A stretch of DNA of 64,000 nt from Streptomyces sp. NBC_01296 (GTDB taxonomy: Bacteria > Actinomycetota > Actinomycetes > Streptomycetales > Streptomycetaceae), in assembly GCF_035984415.1 (NCBI RefSeq), contig NZ_CP130721.1, positions 310,001 through 374,000 on the forward strand, given 5' to 3'. How positions within the stretch are numbered: position 1 is the first letter of the stretch; every line of letters starts with the position of its first letter. Positions 1 through 8,432 of the stretch are shown in pieces. The position numbers and the translations under genes are program-made. Under the pieces are notes generated by a model, which saw nothing but the letters and a program-made list of their open reading frames with translations, was not told the DNA's origin and made no database searches.

Positions 1-834
1 GATTCGGCTCAGCCGTATGACGACCGGTGTCTGTCGTGGCAGTACGACGCGCGGACCGTCAGTATCTGGACCGCAGCGGGACGGCTCAAAAGCGTCCGCT
101 TTACCTGCTCCGCAGGCGCACTCAAGACGCTTCGCGAGTACCGCAATGGCGAGTCGGACCTGATCGAACGCGACGGCGCGTTCTACCTGATCGCCGTGTG
201 CGAGGTCCCCGAGGCCCAGGTCAACGAGAATCCGTCCGGGTTTATCGGTGTGGACCTCGGCATCGTCAACATCGCCACCACATCCACCGGCTACCGGGCC
301 GCCGGGCGCGGCCTGAACCGGCACCGCAACCGGCAGCTCGAACTACGCCGCAAGCTCCAGGCCAAAGGCACCAAGTCTGCCAAACGCCGGCTCAAGCACC
401 GCAGCCGCAAAGAGGCCCGGCACGCGGCGAACATCAATCACGTCATCTCGAAGAAGATCGTCTCCGCCGCTGAACGCACCGGCCGCGGTATTGCCCTGGA
501 AGACCTCACGGGCATCCGCGACCGGGTACGGCTCCGCAAGGACCAGCGGGCACCACTGCACTCGTGGAGCTTCCACCAGCTCGGCCGGTTCATCGCCTAC
601 AAGGCGCTGCGGGCCGGGGTGCCGCTGGTGAACGTCGACCCGGCGTACACCAGCCAGCAGTGCTCCGAGTGCGGCCACATCGACCGGAAAAACCGAGTCG
701 ACCAGGCAACGTTCGCCTGCCGGTCCTGCGGGATCGTGCTGAACGCGGACGACAACGCGTCCCACAACATCGACCGCAAAGGCGAAGCTGCGTGGACCGC
801 GGGGCGTGAGTCACGCGTCCCAGCCACCTCATAG
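1..834 (+). CDS. tnpB: IS200/IS605-type TnpB RNA-guided nuclease, 5' end outside window
   Basis: The frame is open from base 1, so the N-terminus lies outside the window. TnpB proteins are RNA-guided DNA endonucleases that favour retention of their own insertion sequence. The three RuvC-like acidic residues are all present: Asp of GVDLG at 253-255, Glu of ALEDL at 499-501 and Asp of NADDN at 748-753. A zinc ribbon with two CxxC pairs (Cys codons at 661, 670, 718 and 727) sits before the last motif, as the family expects. Nothing in the visible part suggests inactivation. No TnpA transposase is visible; it would have to lie upstream of the window or be absent, as in many TnpB-only elements. 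The protein ends about 70 bases before a hairpin that I read as the right end of the element. Confidence 0.93.
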   Translation, partial: DSAQPYDDRCLSWQYDARTVSIWTAAGRLKSVRFTCSAGALKTLREYRNGESDLIERDGAFYLIAVCEVPEAQVNENPSGFIGVDLGIVNIATTSTGYRAAGRGLNRHRNRQLELRRKLQAKGTKSAKRRLKHRSRKEARHAANINHVISKKIVSAAERTGRGIALEDLTGIRDRVRLRKDQRAPLHSWSFHQLGRFIAYKALRAGVPLVNVDPAYTSQQCSECGHIDRKNRVDQATFACRSCGIVLNADDNASHNIDRKGEAAWTAGRESRVPATS

Positions 835-910
835 GTGGTCTGGACGGAGGAGACAACCCGGCAGCCAGTCGGCCTCTACCTCCAAGCCCGGTCGTTTACG
901 GCCGGGTCAA
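1..910 (+). mobile_element. Right part of an IS200/IS605-family element
   Basis: The element holds tnpB and, downstream, a perfect 8-bp hairpin (one G-T pair, loop TTTA) at 887-906, directly followed by TCAA at 907-910. In the IS608 branch the right-end cleavage site is a tetranucleotide of this kind just 3' of a subterminal hairpin, so I place the right end near 910. The left end is outside the window. The stop codon of the leftward vWA gene (907-909) falls inside this predicted end. The boundary is inferred, not proven; the guide RNA (reRNA) would be expected to end here too. Confidence 0.55.
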
Positions 911-1971
911 GTTGACAGCATGATGAGCAGACGCGTCTTCGGCTTGAGCTTCCGGTTCACCGAACGGCTCTGCACGTATACCTCGAGCTTGGGATTGCGC
1001 CCCGCCTTCACGGAGACGGTCCCCTGGATGCCCGTGCCGAACAGAAGACTGCGTGCCGCGTCGCCCGTGTATGCGCGGTCGGTGTCCTTCTCGACCACGA
1101 TGACTTCCTTGTCGGGCTGGACCTGCACCCGGGTGCCCAGCTGGTAGTAGCACGACCCGCGTTCGTACGTCACGCCCGGGTGCGAATCGACGAACGACCG
1201 GATCTCGACCTCCGTGTCGACCTTCAGGAGCCGGTACTTGTCGGCCGGCACCGGTTCGAGGTTCGCCCGCACCTCGTCGACCGAGATGTCCTGGCCGACG
1301 GCGAACAGGTTCTTCGTACCGCGCACGCCCTTCTCGCGGCCGCGGAGGAAGCTGGTGGCGGCGGCGCGCACGGTACCGATCGCCTCCTCGACGCCCTCCT
1401 GCGAATCCGCATCCCAGATGGCGATGTTTCCGGCCGGGAAGCCGTAGTTCTGGGCGGTCCGCTTCGCCAGGGAGTTCGGAACGAGGATCGCGGAAGTCCA
1501 GTGCCCCGGAAGCGCACCCATCTTCGCCGCGATCTTGTCGAGCCAGGGGCCGAGGATGGTCATGTCGCCGTCGTGCCGCCTGTCGCCGCCGGAGGCGTTC
1601 TCCTCGCCGTCCGTCACCACGATCTGGAGGAAACTGTGCTCGCCGTACTCCTCCCAGATGTGACCCAGGTCGTCCAGCGACTTCAGAGAGGCCTCGATGA
1701 GGGCGGTAGCGCCGTTTTTGACCTTGTAGAGACCCCGCATGGACGGCAGGTGCTTCACGTCCATGTCCCAGACCAGGTTCTCCACCTTGTGGTCGAAGGA
1801 GTAGAGGCTGATCCGGGTCTCGTGACCGAGACTGTCCGACTCGGCCTTCAACCCCGCCACGAACTCGTCCACGACACGGATGAGTTGACTCTGGTGTTGA
1901 TGCATGGAACCGGAACAGTCCACTACCAGCGCGACGTGGTTCACCTTGTGCTGGATCTTGTTGGTGGACAT
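907..1971 (-). CDS. von Willebrand factor A domain protein
   Basis: A 354-residue soluble protein with no signal peptide. The MIDAS metal-binding motif DxSxS is at residues 18-22 (VDCSGSM), and a second acidic cluster of the domain (TDGEEN) lies about 100 residues later, so the fold should bind a divalent metal and a protein partner. The partner is unknown. The start is set by GAAGGAG seven bases upstream of the ATG. The last codons (LIMLST) run into the right end of the tnpB element, whose first bases supply the TGA stop, so the natural C-terminus may have been changed by a few residues. There is no obvious operon partner in the window. Confidence 0.85.
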   Translation of the reverse strand: MSTNKIQHKVNHVALVVDCSGSMHQHQSQLIRVVDEFVAGLKAESDSLGHETRISLYSFDHKVENLVWDMDVKHLPSMRGLYKVKNGATALIEASLKSLDDLGHIWEEYGEHSFLQIVVTDGEENASGGDRRHDGDMTILGPWLDKIAAKMGALPGHWTSAILVPNSLAKRTAQNYGFPAGNIAIWDADSQEGVEEAIGTVRAAATSFLRGREKGVRGTKNLFAVGQDISVDEVRANLEPVPADKYRLLKVDTEVEIRSFVDSHPGVTYERGSCYYQLGTRVQVQPDKEVIVVEKDTDRAYTGDAARSLLFGTGIQGTVSVKAGRNPKLEVYVQSRSVNRKLKPKTRLLIMLST

Positions 1972-2316
1972 GATTCTGCTCCTTCTCCGAGCTCCCCGAG
2001 TGATGTCTCCACACTAGGAGGAGGCACTGACAACGGAGCCTGACGGACGATCAGGGGAGGAGGTTCCGGCCCGGCCCGGCGGGCGGCCTGGGGTGCCACA
2101 GGTGATCTGCGGGGTGCTCGTCCTGCCCGAGGTGATGCGGCTGTACGGGGCGCCGGTGCCCGAGTATGACCGGACGGTCACAGGATCCGGCTCCGGGAAC
2201 GGACGGGGCGCGGCGTACATCTAGCCGATCGGCGAGGCTCCCACGGGGCCTCGCCCGACGGTATCGGCAAGAACCGGGCGGCTGCCGCCCGGGGTGAGTG
2301 GCAAGGCGGGGCAGGA
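1972..2316. other. Intergenic region with one weak short reading frame
   Basis: No convincing gene. A plus-strand frame from GTG at 2102 to TAG at 2221-2223 encodes about 40 residues (…LPEVMRLYGAPVPEYDRTV…) that read more like protein than the surrounding frames, but no ribosome site lies at a useful distance. It could be the tail of a decayed gene. The vWA promoter should also lie here. Confidence 0.3.
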
Positions 2317-4731
2317 ATGAAGGCGGTAGCGGTGGCGGGCGGTTCCCCGGAGACTCCGGAGGCGGAAGGGACCGAGGTCCCGGTCGCGGATCCCGGTACG
2401 CAGGACACGCCCCCCGGCGCCGGCGGCCCGGACACCCCGGAGCCCGCAGAGGCCGAAACCCCTGCCGGGGCCGAGGCCGAGGCCGGCGCCACGGAGACCG
2501 AGCCCGAGGAGGACGCCCCGGCCGCCCCCGCGGCGAAGCCAGAAGCCCACCCGAAGCCCAAGGCGCCGACCAAGCCGGACGCTGACGCGGAGCCAAAGCC
2601 TGAGGCGGGGGCCGAGCCGGAGGCTGACGCGGGACCCGAGTCGGGGGCCGTGCCGGGGGCTGACGTGGACCCGGAGTCGGCAGCCGAGCTGGATGCTGAC
2701 GTGGACCCGGAGGCTGACGTGGAGCCAGAGGCGGAAGCGGAGCTGGATGCTGACGCGGGACCCGAGGCGGGGGCCGATGCGGAGGCGGGGGCTGAGGCGG
2801 ACGCTGAGGCGGGACCTGAGGCGGGGGCCGAGCCCGAGGCTGACGTGGAGCCCGAGGCGGGGGCTGAGGCGGACGCTGACGCGGGATCCGAGGCGGGGGC
2901 TGAGCCGGAGGCCGGCGCGGAGGCCGAAGACGGGTCCGAGGACGAGCCCGAGGCCGGCGAGACCGCTCCCGAGGCCGAAGCACGGCCCGACACGGAGGCG
3001 GAGCCCGACGCGGAGGTCGGCGACGGGGTCGTACCCGGGCCCGAGACGGAGGCCGGCGACGGGGGTGTTGGTGCGGGGGGCCAGGACGAGGGCGCGCCTG
3101 ACGAGGAGGCCGGGGCGGCCGAGGAGCCCGCAGAGGCCGGTCCGGCGGACGAGGCGGGCCGGGAGTCCCGGCCGGTGCCGTCCTGGGCTCGGGACGGCGA
3201 GGCCGATGCGGAGCGGACCAGCCAGTTCGTGGCCCTGAAGGACCTGGACGCCCCGGCGGAGAAGGCCCCTTGGCCGCAAGCCGTACCGCAGAACCGGACC
3301 CCGGCCCCGGCCCGGACCCCGGCCCCCGCCCCGGCCCGGACCCCGGCCACGGCTCCGGCCTCCGCCCCGGCCCCGGCCACGGCCCCCGTGGATTTCGTCG
3401 AGCCCACCCGCAAGGTCCCGCTGCCCCCGCAGCCCCCGCTGGATCTGCTCGCCGAGCTCACCAACACCGCACCCGCGCCCGAGACCCCGCGCCGCACCGC
3501 CGTCCGGCGCGTGAAGATCTGGACCCCGATCCTGCTGCTCCTGGCCGGCGCGGCCACCGGCGCGCAGCTGCTGCGCCCGCTGCCCGCCCCGCAGCTCGTC
3601 GCGGCCGAGCAGGCACACACCCTCGACGGGCAGTTCTCCGTACCGTGGCCCGCGAAGGGCCAGGGCGCCGTACGCGTGCCCGGTTCCGGCGACATCGGCA
3701 CGTTCGGCGAGCAGAAGCCGGTCCCCACGGCGAGCGTCGCCAAGGTGATGACGGCCTACGTGGTCCTCAAGGGACACCCGCTCCGCAAGGGCGAGTCCGG
3801 TGCCCAGATCGAGGTCGACGAGAAGACCGTCGCGGACGGCACCTCGGATCACGAGTCCCGGATCGAGGGCCTCGTCGCCGGTACGAAGTTCAGCCAGCAG
3901 GACATGCTGAAGATGCTCATGATCCCGTCGGGCAACAACGTGGCCCGGCTGCTGGCGCGCTGGGACTCCGGCAGCGACTCCGAGGCGGCGTTCGTAGCGA
4001 AGATGAACGCCGCCGCCAAGGAACTCGGCATGGAGAACACCACGTACACGGACCCCAGTGGTCTGGACGCGGCAACCGTCAGCACGTCCGCCGACCAGCT
4101 GAAGCTGGCGGAGGCCGTGATGAAGGACGAGGCGTTCCGCGCGGTGGTCGCGCTGCCGAGCGCCGAGATCAAGGGGCTGTCCACGACGCTCACCAACAAC
4201 AACACCCTGCTCTCGGTCAACGGCCTCAGCATCCGCGGCATCAAGACCGGCTCCAGCACCCCCGCGGGCGGCACCCTGATGTGGGCGGCGTACAAGTCGG
4301 TCGGCGACGAGACCCCGCTGATCCTCGGCACGCTCATGGACCAGCACGTGGACGGCCCGGACCCCGACGGGGCGAACAGCCTGAAGCTCGTCCTGGCCAA
4401 CAGCAAGAAGATCATCGAGGCGGTACGGCAGGCGCTCAACTCGGCTCCGGTGGTCCGCAAGGGCCAGGCGGTCGGCCACGTGGACGACGGTCTCGGCGGC
4501 CGTACCCCACTGGTGGCCACGAAGGACCTGAACGTGATCGGCGTACCGGGCCAGCAGCTGAAGCTCACCCTGCGGCCGGGGGCGTCCAAGGTCCCGCACG
4601 CCGCGAAGGCGGGAACCGAGGTCGGCGTCCTGACGGCCGGCGACGGGGAGGGCGCGAAGAGCGTGCCCGTGGCCGTCGGGACCGACCTGGCCGAACCCTC
4701 CTTCGCCGCCCGGGTCACCCGCCGGCTCTAG
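2317..4731 (+). CDS. D-alanyl-D-alanine carboxypeptidase (peptidase S11) with long acidic N-terminal tail
   Basis: This enzyme should trim the terminal D-Ala of peptidoglycan stem peptides outside the membrane. The penicillin-binding motifs are complete: SxxK at S473-K476 (SVAK), SGN at 538-540 and KTG at 643-645. One hydrophobic segment at about residues 402-420 (ILLLLAGAATGA) makes it a type II membrane protein with the catalytic domain outside. The first 340 residues are an extraordinarily low-complexity Glu/Ala/Asp/Pro stretch with repeats such as PEAGAEAD, followed by an AP-rich stretch. At 804 residues it is about twice the size of a plain S11 enzyme. The start ATG follows GGGGCAGGA. 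It stands alone and is convergent with the NRPS locus. The tail is probably cytoplasmic and disordered; its role is unknown. Confidence 0.93.
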   Translation: MKAVAVAGGSPETPEAEGTEVPVADPGTQDTPPGAGGPDTPEPAEAETPAGAEAEAGATETEPEEDAPAAPAAKPEAHPKPKAPTKPDADAEPKPEAGAEPEADAGPESGAVPGADVDPESAAELDADVDPEADVEPEAEAELDADAGPEAGADAEAGAEADAEAGPEAGAEPEADVEPEAGAEADADAGSEAGAEPEAGAEAEDGSEDEPEAGETAPEAEARPDTEAEPDAEVGDGVVPGPETEAGDGGVGAGGQDEGAPDEEAGAAEEPAEAGPADEAGRESRPVPSWARDGEADAERTSQFVALKDLDAPAEKAPWPQAVPQNRTPAPARTPAPAPARTPATAPASAPAPATAPVDFVEPTRKVPLPPQPPLDLLAELTNTAPAPETPRRTAVRRVKIWTPILLLLAGAATGAQLLRPLPAPQLVAAEQAHTLDGQFSVPWPAKGQGAVRVPGSGDIGTFGEQKPVPTASVAKVMTAYVVLKGHPLRKGESGAQIEVDEKTVADGTSDHESRIEGLVAGTKFSQQDMLKMLMIPSGNNVARLLARWDSGSDSEAAFVAKMNAAAKELGMENTTYTDPSGLDAATVSTSADQLKLAEAVMKDEAFRAVVALPSAEIKGLSTTLTNNNTLLSVNGLSIRGIKTGSSTPAGGTLMWAAYKSVGDETPLILGTLMDQHVDGPDPDGANSLKLVLANSKKIIEAVRQALNSAPVVRKGQAVGHVDDGLGGRTPLVATKDLNVIGVPGQQLKLTLRPGASKVPHAAKAGTEVGVLTAGDGEGAKSVPVAVGTDLAEPSFAARVTRRL

Positions 4732-4861
4732 AACGGTCGCTCCGGCGCGGGTGACGGCGGCCGGCCATCGTCCGGTGCACCCTCGGCGTGGTTCAGGAGG
4801 CTGCGGCGGCACAACGACCGCAGCCTTCGAACCGACGGCGGTGCGGGCCCTTGTTCAAAAC

Positions 4862-5026
4862 TCAGCTGTTCTCCGTGGGCTTCTGCTGGGCGGTGGGGGA
4901 CGGCTTGCCCTCGCAGCCGCAGCCGCCGCGCTGGACGGTGAAGCGGCGGCGCGGCGCCGGGGTGGCCGCGGGAGCGGCGGAGTCGGCGGCGGAAGCGGTG
5001 TCGTTCGGGAGGGTGTACTCGGCCAT
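4862..5026 (-). CDS. Small 54-residue peptide with Cys-Gly-Cys motif (possible precursor or NRPS-associated peptide)
   Basis: A short gene on the same strand as the NRPS pair, starting 109 bases after the second NRPS gene stops. It encodes MAEYTLPNDTAS…, an Ala/Pro/Ser-rich leader-like half, then RRRFTVQRGG, then CGCEG and a hydrophilic tail rich in Gln, Lys and Pro. AGCAGGA precedes the ATG by about five bases. I recognise no family. The leader-like half, the basic junction and the compact Cys-Gly-Cys segment would fit a ribosomal precursor peptide or a metal-binding partner, but no lanthionine or cyclodehydratase genes lie nearby. It could also be a small unrelated protein that rides on the operon. 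Position and strand support co-expression with the NRPS; function is open. Confidence 0.6.
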   Translation of the reverse strand: MAEYTLPNDTASAADSAAPAATPAPRRRFTVQRGGCGCEGKPSPTAQQKPTENS

Positions 5027-5135
5027 GTGGTCCTGCTTTCCGGTCGGTGCGGAGCCGATACGGCCCCGCGCGAAGGCGATGCGGGCGGAAACGGCGGCCG
5101 CGCCGGGCGTCGGCGTGGCCGGTGGAGCGCAGCGT

Positions 5136-8100
5136 TCAGGGCCGGGTGGCCCCCCAGGAGAACCCCTCGAACGCCGGACGGCCGGTGGGGGCCTGCGGGG
5201 CCTGCGCCCGGGGCGTGAGCGAGCCGACCAGCGTCTGCGGGCCGGCCGTCGACAGCCGGCGCGCGGCGTGGGCGGCCCTTTCGGCCAGTCCCTGTGCCGT
5301 GCCCGGTTCGTAGAGTGTGCAGTCGTACTGGAGAAGCAGTTTCAAGCCGCTCGAGCCACGCGAGAACTGGAACGAGAGGTCGAACAGGCCCTCGACCAGC
5401 GGGATGGGGCCGCCGACGAGCCGGAGCGGGCCCGGCCCGGTGTCGATCTCGTCCCACAGGGTCACCCACACGTCGAAGAACGGGTTGCGGCCCGGGTTCC
5501 GCGGCGGTTCCAGGGTGCGCACCAGCTCGCTGAAGGGCAGCCCGCCGTGGTCCATCGCGCCGACCGCCTGGTCCGCGAGGTCGTCGACCAGTGCGACGCA
5601 GGGCGATCCGCCCCGTACGGCGGTCCGCAGGACCACGGTGTTGACCATGCAGCCCACCGCGTCCGCCGAGCCGGGCCCGAGGGCGGGGCGGCGGCTGACG
5701 GCCGTGCCGAGGCTGATGTCGCCGGCGCCGGTCGCGTCGTGCAGCGTGGCGGTGACGGCGGCGGCCAGCACGGGGAACAGCCCCGTACGGCGGCTGCGTG
5801 CGAGCTCCTCCAGCGCCTCGAGTTCGGCGGCGCCGAGGTGCGCGGTCGCGACCGCGGTGGCCCGGCCCGCCGGGCCGGTGCGCGGATGGTCGACGGGCAG
5901 CGGGAGCGGAGCCGGCGGTGGGCTCAACCGGCTGCGCCAGTACGGGAGTTCGTCCCCGGAGGGCGGCTCGTGCGCAGCACGGCCGGGCAGCCCCGGAGCC
6001 GGGTCCGGGCCGGTCCCGGCCAGGGCCCGGGCGATGATCTCGAGGGAGGTCTGGTCGCCGACGATGTGGTGCAGGACGACCAGCAGCCGGTCCCGGCCGC
6101 CGGGGCGGCGCAGCAGCGCGGCCCGTACCAGCGGCCCCTGGGCGAGGTCGAACGGTGCATGGGCCCACTCCTGTACGGCGGCCGCGCGGGCGGCCTCGTC
6201 GGGCAGGTCCAGGACCGCCAGGCGGGCGCGCTCGGGCGCGGGGCCGGGCACCGGCTCCCCCCACTCCTCGTGGAAGACGGTGCGCAGCTGCGGATGGAGC
6301 TCCTGGAGGCGGGCGAACGCGGCGCCCAGTGCCTCGGGATCGGCGTCGCCGTGGCACTCCAGCAGCATCGGCACGTGGTACGCGGCGCTCTCGCGCGCCC
6401 CGGCACCCCGGGTCCGGTTCTCCAGCCACAGCCACCGCTGGGCCCCGCTGACGCCCCGCGACCCGTCGGTGTCCCCGGCCGGGGCCCCGGCCTCGGCCTC
6501 GCCCTCGGCCCCGGTCTCCGCTTCCGCTTCCGCCTCGGCCGTCGCGGAGGCGACGCGTGTCGCCAGCCGGTCGGCGAGGTCGGTGACGCAGGGGCATTCG
6601 AACACGTCGCGGACGCGGACCGGTACGGACAGCCGTTGCGCCGCCTCCACAGCCAGCGCGGCGGCCTTGAGGCTGTTGCCCCCGAGCAGGAAGAAGTCGC
6701 CCTGGTCCGGGACCGGTCGGCCGAACGCCTCGGAGAACAGATCCCGCACCACGGCACGGACGGAGTCGGCCGCCCCACCGGCATCCGCGCAGGGCACGAG
6801 CCCGGCGGAGTCTTCGGGGGCCGGATCGGCCGGGAGCGCCGGAGCCGCCGTGGGGAGGGGGCGGGCGGAGAGGTTGCGGCGGTCTATCTTCCCGTTGGGA
6901 GTGCTCGGCATACGGTCCAGCGGGATCACCGCTGCCGGGACCATGTAGTACGGCAGCCGCTCGGCCAGCCTGGCCCGCCAGTCGGCGGGCAGCGGCCCGT
7001 CGGTGACCACGTACCCGGCGAGCAGCGGCTGCGCCGTCCCCTCGGGCACGACCACGGCGGCGGCCGCGACGCCCGGCAGAGCGGTGAGCGCCACCTCCAC
7101 CTCGCCGGGCTCGATGCGGAAGCCGCGGATCTTCAGCTGCCGGTCGGCGCGCCCGCGGAAGTCCAGGGTGCCGTCCGCGCGGTGGCGGGCCAGGTCGCCG
7201 GTGCGGTAGAGCCGGGCCCCGGGGCGGGGGTCGTCGGGGTCGCGTACGAAGCGTGGGGCGCCCGCGTCGGGCAGGCCCAGGTAGCCCCGGCCCACGCCGG
7301 CGCCGCCGATCCACAGCTCGCCGTCGACGCCGGGGCCGACCGGCACGCCGGAGCCGTCGCGCACCGAGTAGCGCAGGTTGGCCATGGGGCGGCCGATGGT
7401 CGCCGGCTCCCCGGGGGCGCCGGGCAGGCACCGGTGCCAGGACTGGAACACGGTGGCCTCGGTGGGCCCGTAGACGTAGATGAGGTCGCGGCCCGGGGCC
7501 CAGCGGTCCACCAGCGCCTGGCTGAAGGACTCGCCGCCGGTGACGACCGTCCGTACGCCCGGGAAGGCGGCCGGGTCCAGCTGGGCCAGCAGCGCGGCGA
7601 GCAGGAACACGGTGTCGGCGCGCCGTTCGCGGACCAGTGCGGCCAGGATCTCGGCGGAGGCGACGGGCTCGTCGAAGACGACGACGGCCGCCCCGGCCCA
7701 CAGGGTCGCGAGGATCTCCCACACCGAGACGTCGAACGCGGGGCTGGCGAACTGGAGCACGCGCCGGCCCGGGGCGAGGCCGAAGGGGACGGCGGCGGCC
7801 TCCAGCAGATTGGCCAGGGAGTGCTGTTCGATGGCCACCCCCTTGGGGCGGCCGGTGGAGCCCGAGGTGTGGATGACGTACGCGAGGTCGGCCGGGCCCG
7901 GCTGCGGCCCGCCCGGCTCCGGTACGGCCGGGCCGACGGCGCCCGGCGCGTCCAGGTCGACCTCCAGCACACCCGGTGCGGGGAACAGGTGGGCGAGCCG
8001 GGCACTGGTCAGGGTGATCGGCGCGGGGGCGCTGTCGACGAGCTGGGCGAGCCGCTCGGCCGGATGGTCCGGGTCCAGCGGTACGTACGCGGCTCCGGCG

Positions 8101-8432
8101 CGCAGCACCGCGAGCACGGCGACGACCAGCTCGGCGGAGCGGGGCAGGCAGACCCGGACCAGGACGCCCGGCCCCGCCCCGCGCTCGCGCAGCCGTACCG
8201 CGAGCGCCTCGGCGAGGCCGTGCAGTTCCCCGTGGGTGAGGTTCCGGTCGCGGGCCAGCACGGCGGGCCGGTCCGCGACCGGGCGGGCGCGCTCGGCGAG
8301 CAGCTGCGCCACCGGGCCCCGCGGGACGGGCGCGGCCGTGTCGTTGAGCGCGGCCAGGGTCTGCTGCCAGCTGGCCACGGTGGTCACCGCTGCTCCCGCC
8401 TCGTCGGGGCGGGACAAAGGTGCTGTGGTCAT
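5136..8432 (-). CDS. Non-ribosomal peptide synthetase, A-T-C (third module, no thioesterase)
   Basis: A 1098-residue synthetase. The short N-terminal lead reads as the end of a condensation domain. An adenylation domain follows with TSGSTGRPKG near residue 190, a YGPTE motif and GKIDRR at its end. A carrier domain has GGNSL near residue 584, and a condensation domain has HHIVGDQ near residue 787. The last domain ends the protein: no thioesterase, reductase or epimerase is present. Its ATG overlaps the stop of the upstream NRPS gene (ATGA, 8429-8432), so the two are translationally coupled and the upstream C-terminal condensation domain should feed this adenylation domain. The terminal condensation domain probably releases the chain onto an amine, cyclises it, or passes it to a partner not seen here. 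Substrate not assigned. Confidence 0.95.
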   Translation of the reverse strand: MTTAPLSRPDEAGAAVTTVASWQQTLAALNDTAAPVPRGPVAQLLAERARPVADRPAVLARDRNLTHGELHGLAEALAVRLRERGAGPGVLVRVCLPRSAELVVAVLAVLRAGAAYVPLDPDHPAERLAQLVDSAPAPITLTSARLAHLFPAPGVLEVDLDAPGAVGPAVPEPGGPQPGPADLAYVIHTSGSTGRPKGVAIEQHSLANLLEAAAVPFGLAPGRRVLQFASPAFDVSVWEILATLWAGAAVVVFDEPVASAEILAALVRERRADTVFLLAALLAQLDPAAFPGVRTVVTGGESFSQALVDRWAPGRDLIYVYGPTEATVFQSWHRCLPGAPGEPATIGRPMANLRYSVRDGSGVPVGPGVDGELWIGGAGVGRGYLGLPDAGAPRFVRDPDDPRPGARLYRTGDLARHRADGTLDFRGRADRQLKIRGFRIEPGEVEVALTALPGVAAAAVVVPEGTAQPLLAGYVVTDGPLPADWRARLAERLPYYMVPAAVIPLDRMPSTPNGKIDRRNLSARPLPTAAPALPADPAPEDSAGLVPCADAGGAADSVRAVVRDLFSEAFGRPVPDQGDFFLLGGNSLKAAALAVEAAQRLSVPVRVRDVFECPCVTDLADRLATRVASATAEAEAEAETGAEGEAEAGAPAGDTDGSRGVSGAQRWLWLENRTRGAGARESAAYHVPMLLECHGDADPEALGAAFARLQELHPQLRTVFHEEWGEPVPGPAPERARLAVLDLPDEAARAAAVQEWAHAPFDLAQGPLVRAALLRRPGGRDRLLVVLHHIVGDQTSLEIIARALAGTGPDPAPGLPGRAAHEPPSGDELPYWRSRLSPPPAPLPLPVDHPRTGPAGRATAVATAHLGAAELEALEELARSRRTGLFPVLAAAVTATLHDATGAGDISLGTAVSRRPALGPGSADAVGCMVNTVVLRTAVRGGSPCVALVDDLADQAVGAMDHGGLPFSELVRTLEPPRNPGRNPFFDVWVTLWDEIDTGPGPLRLVGGPIPLVEGLFDLSFQFSRGSSGLKLLLQYDCTLYEPGTAQGLAERAAHAARRLSTAGPQTLVGSLTPRAQAPQAPTGRPAFEGFSWGATRP

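Noticed and set aside
2600..2950. Repeat array resembling CRISPR
   Set aside because: The repeats are in-frame codon repeats of a Glu/Ala/Asp-rich protein tail with no constant spacer length and no cas genes.
2221..4812. Minus-strand frame of 863 codons over the carboxypeptidase gene
   Set aside because: Shadow of the acidic repeat region, which reads as Gly/Leu/Arg repeats on the other strand.
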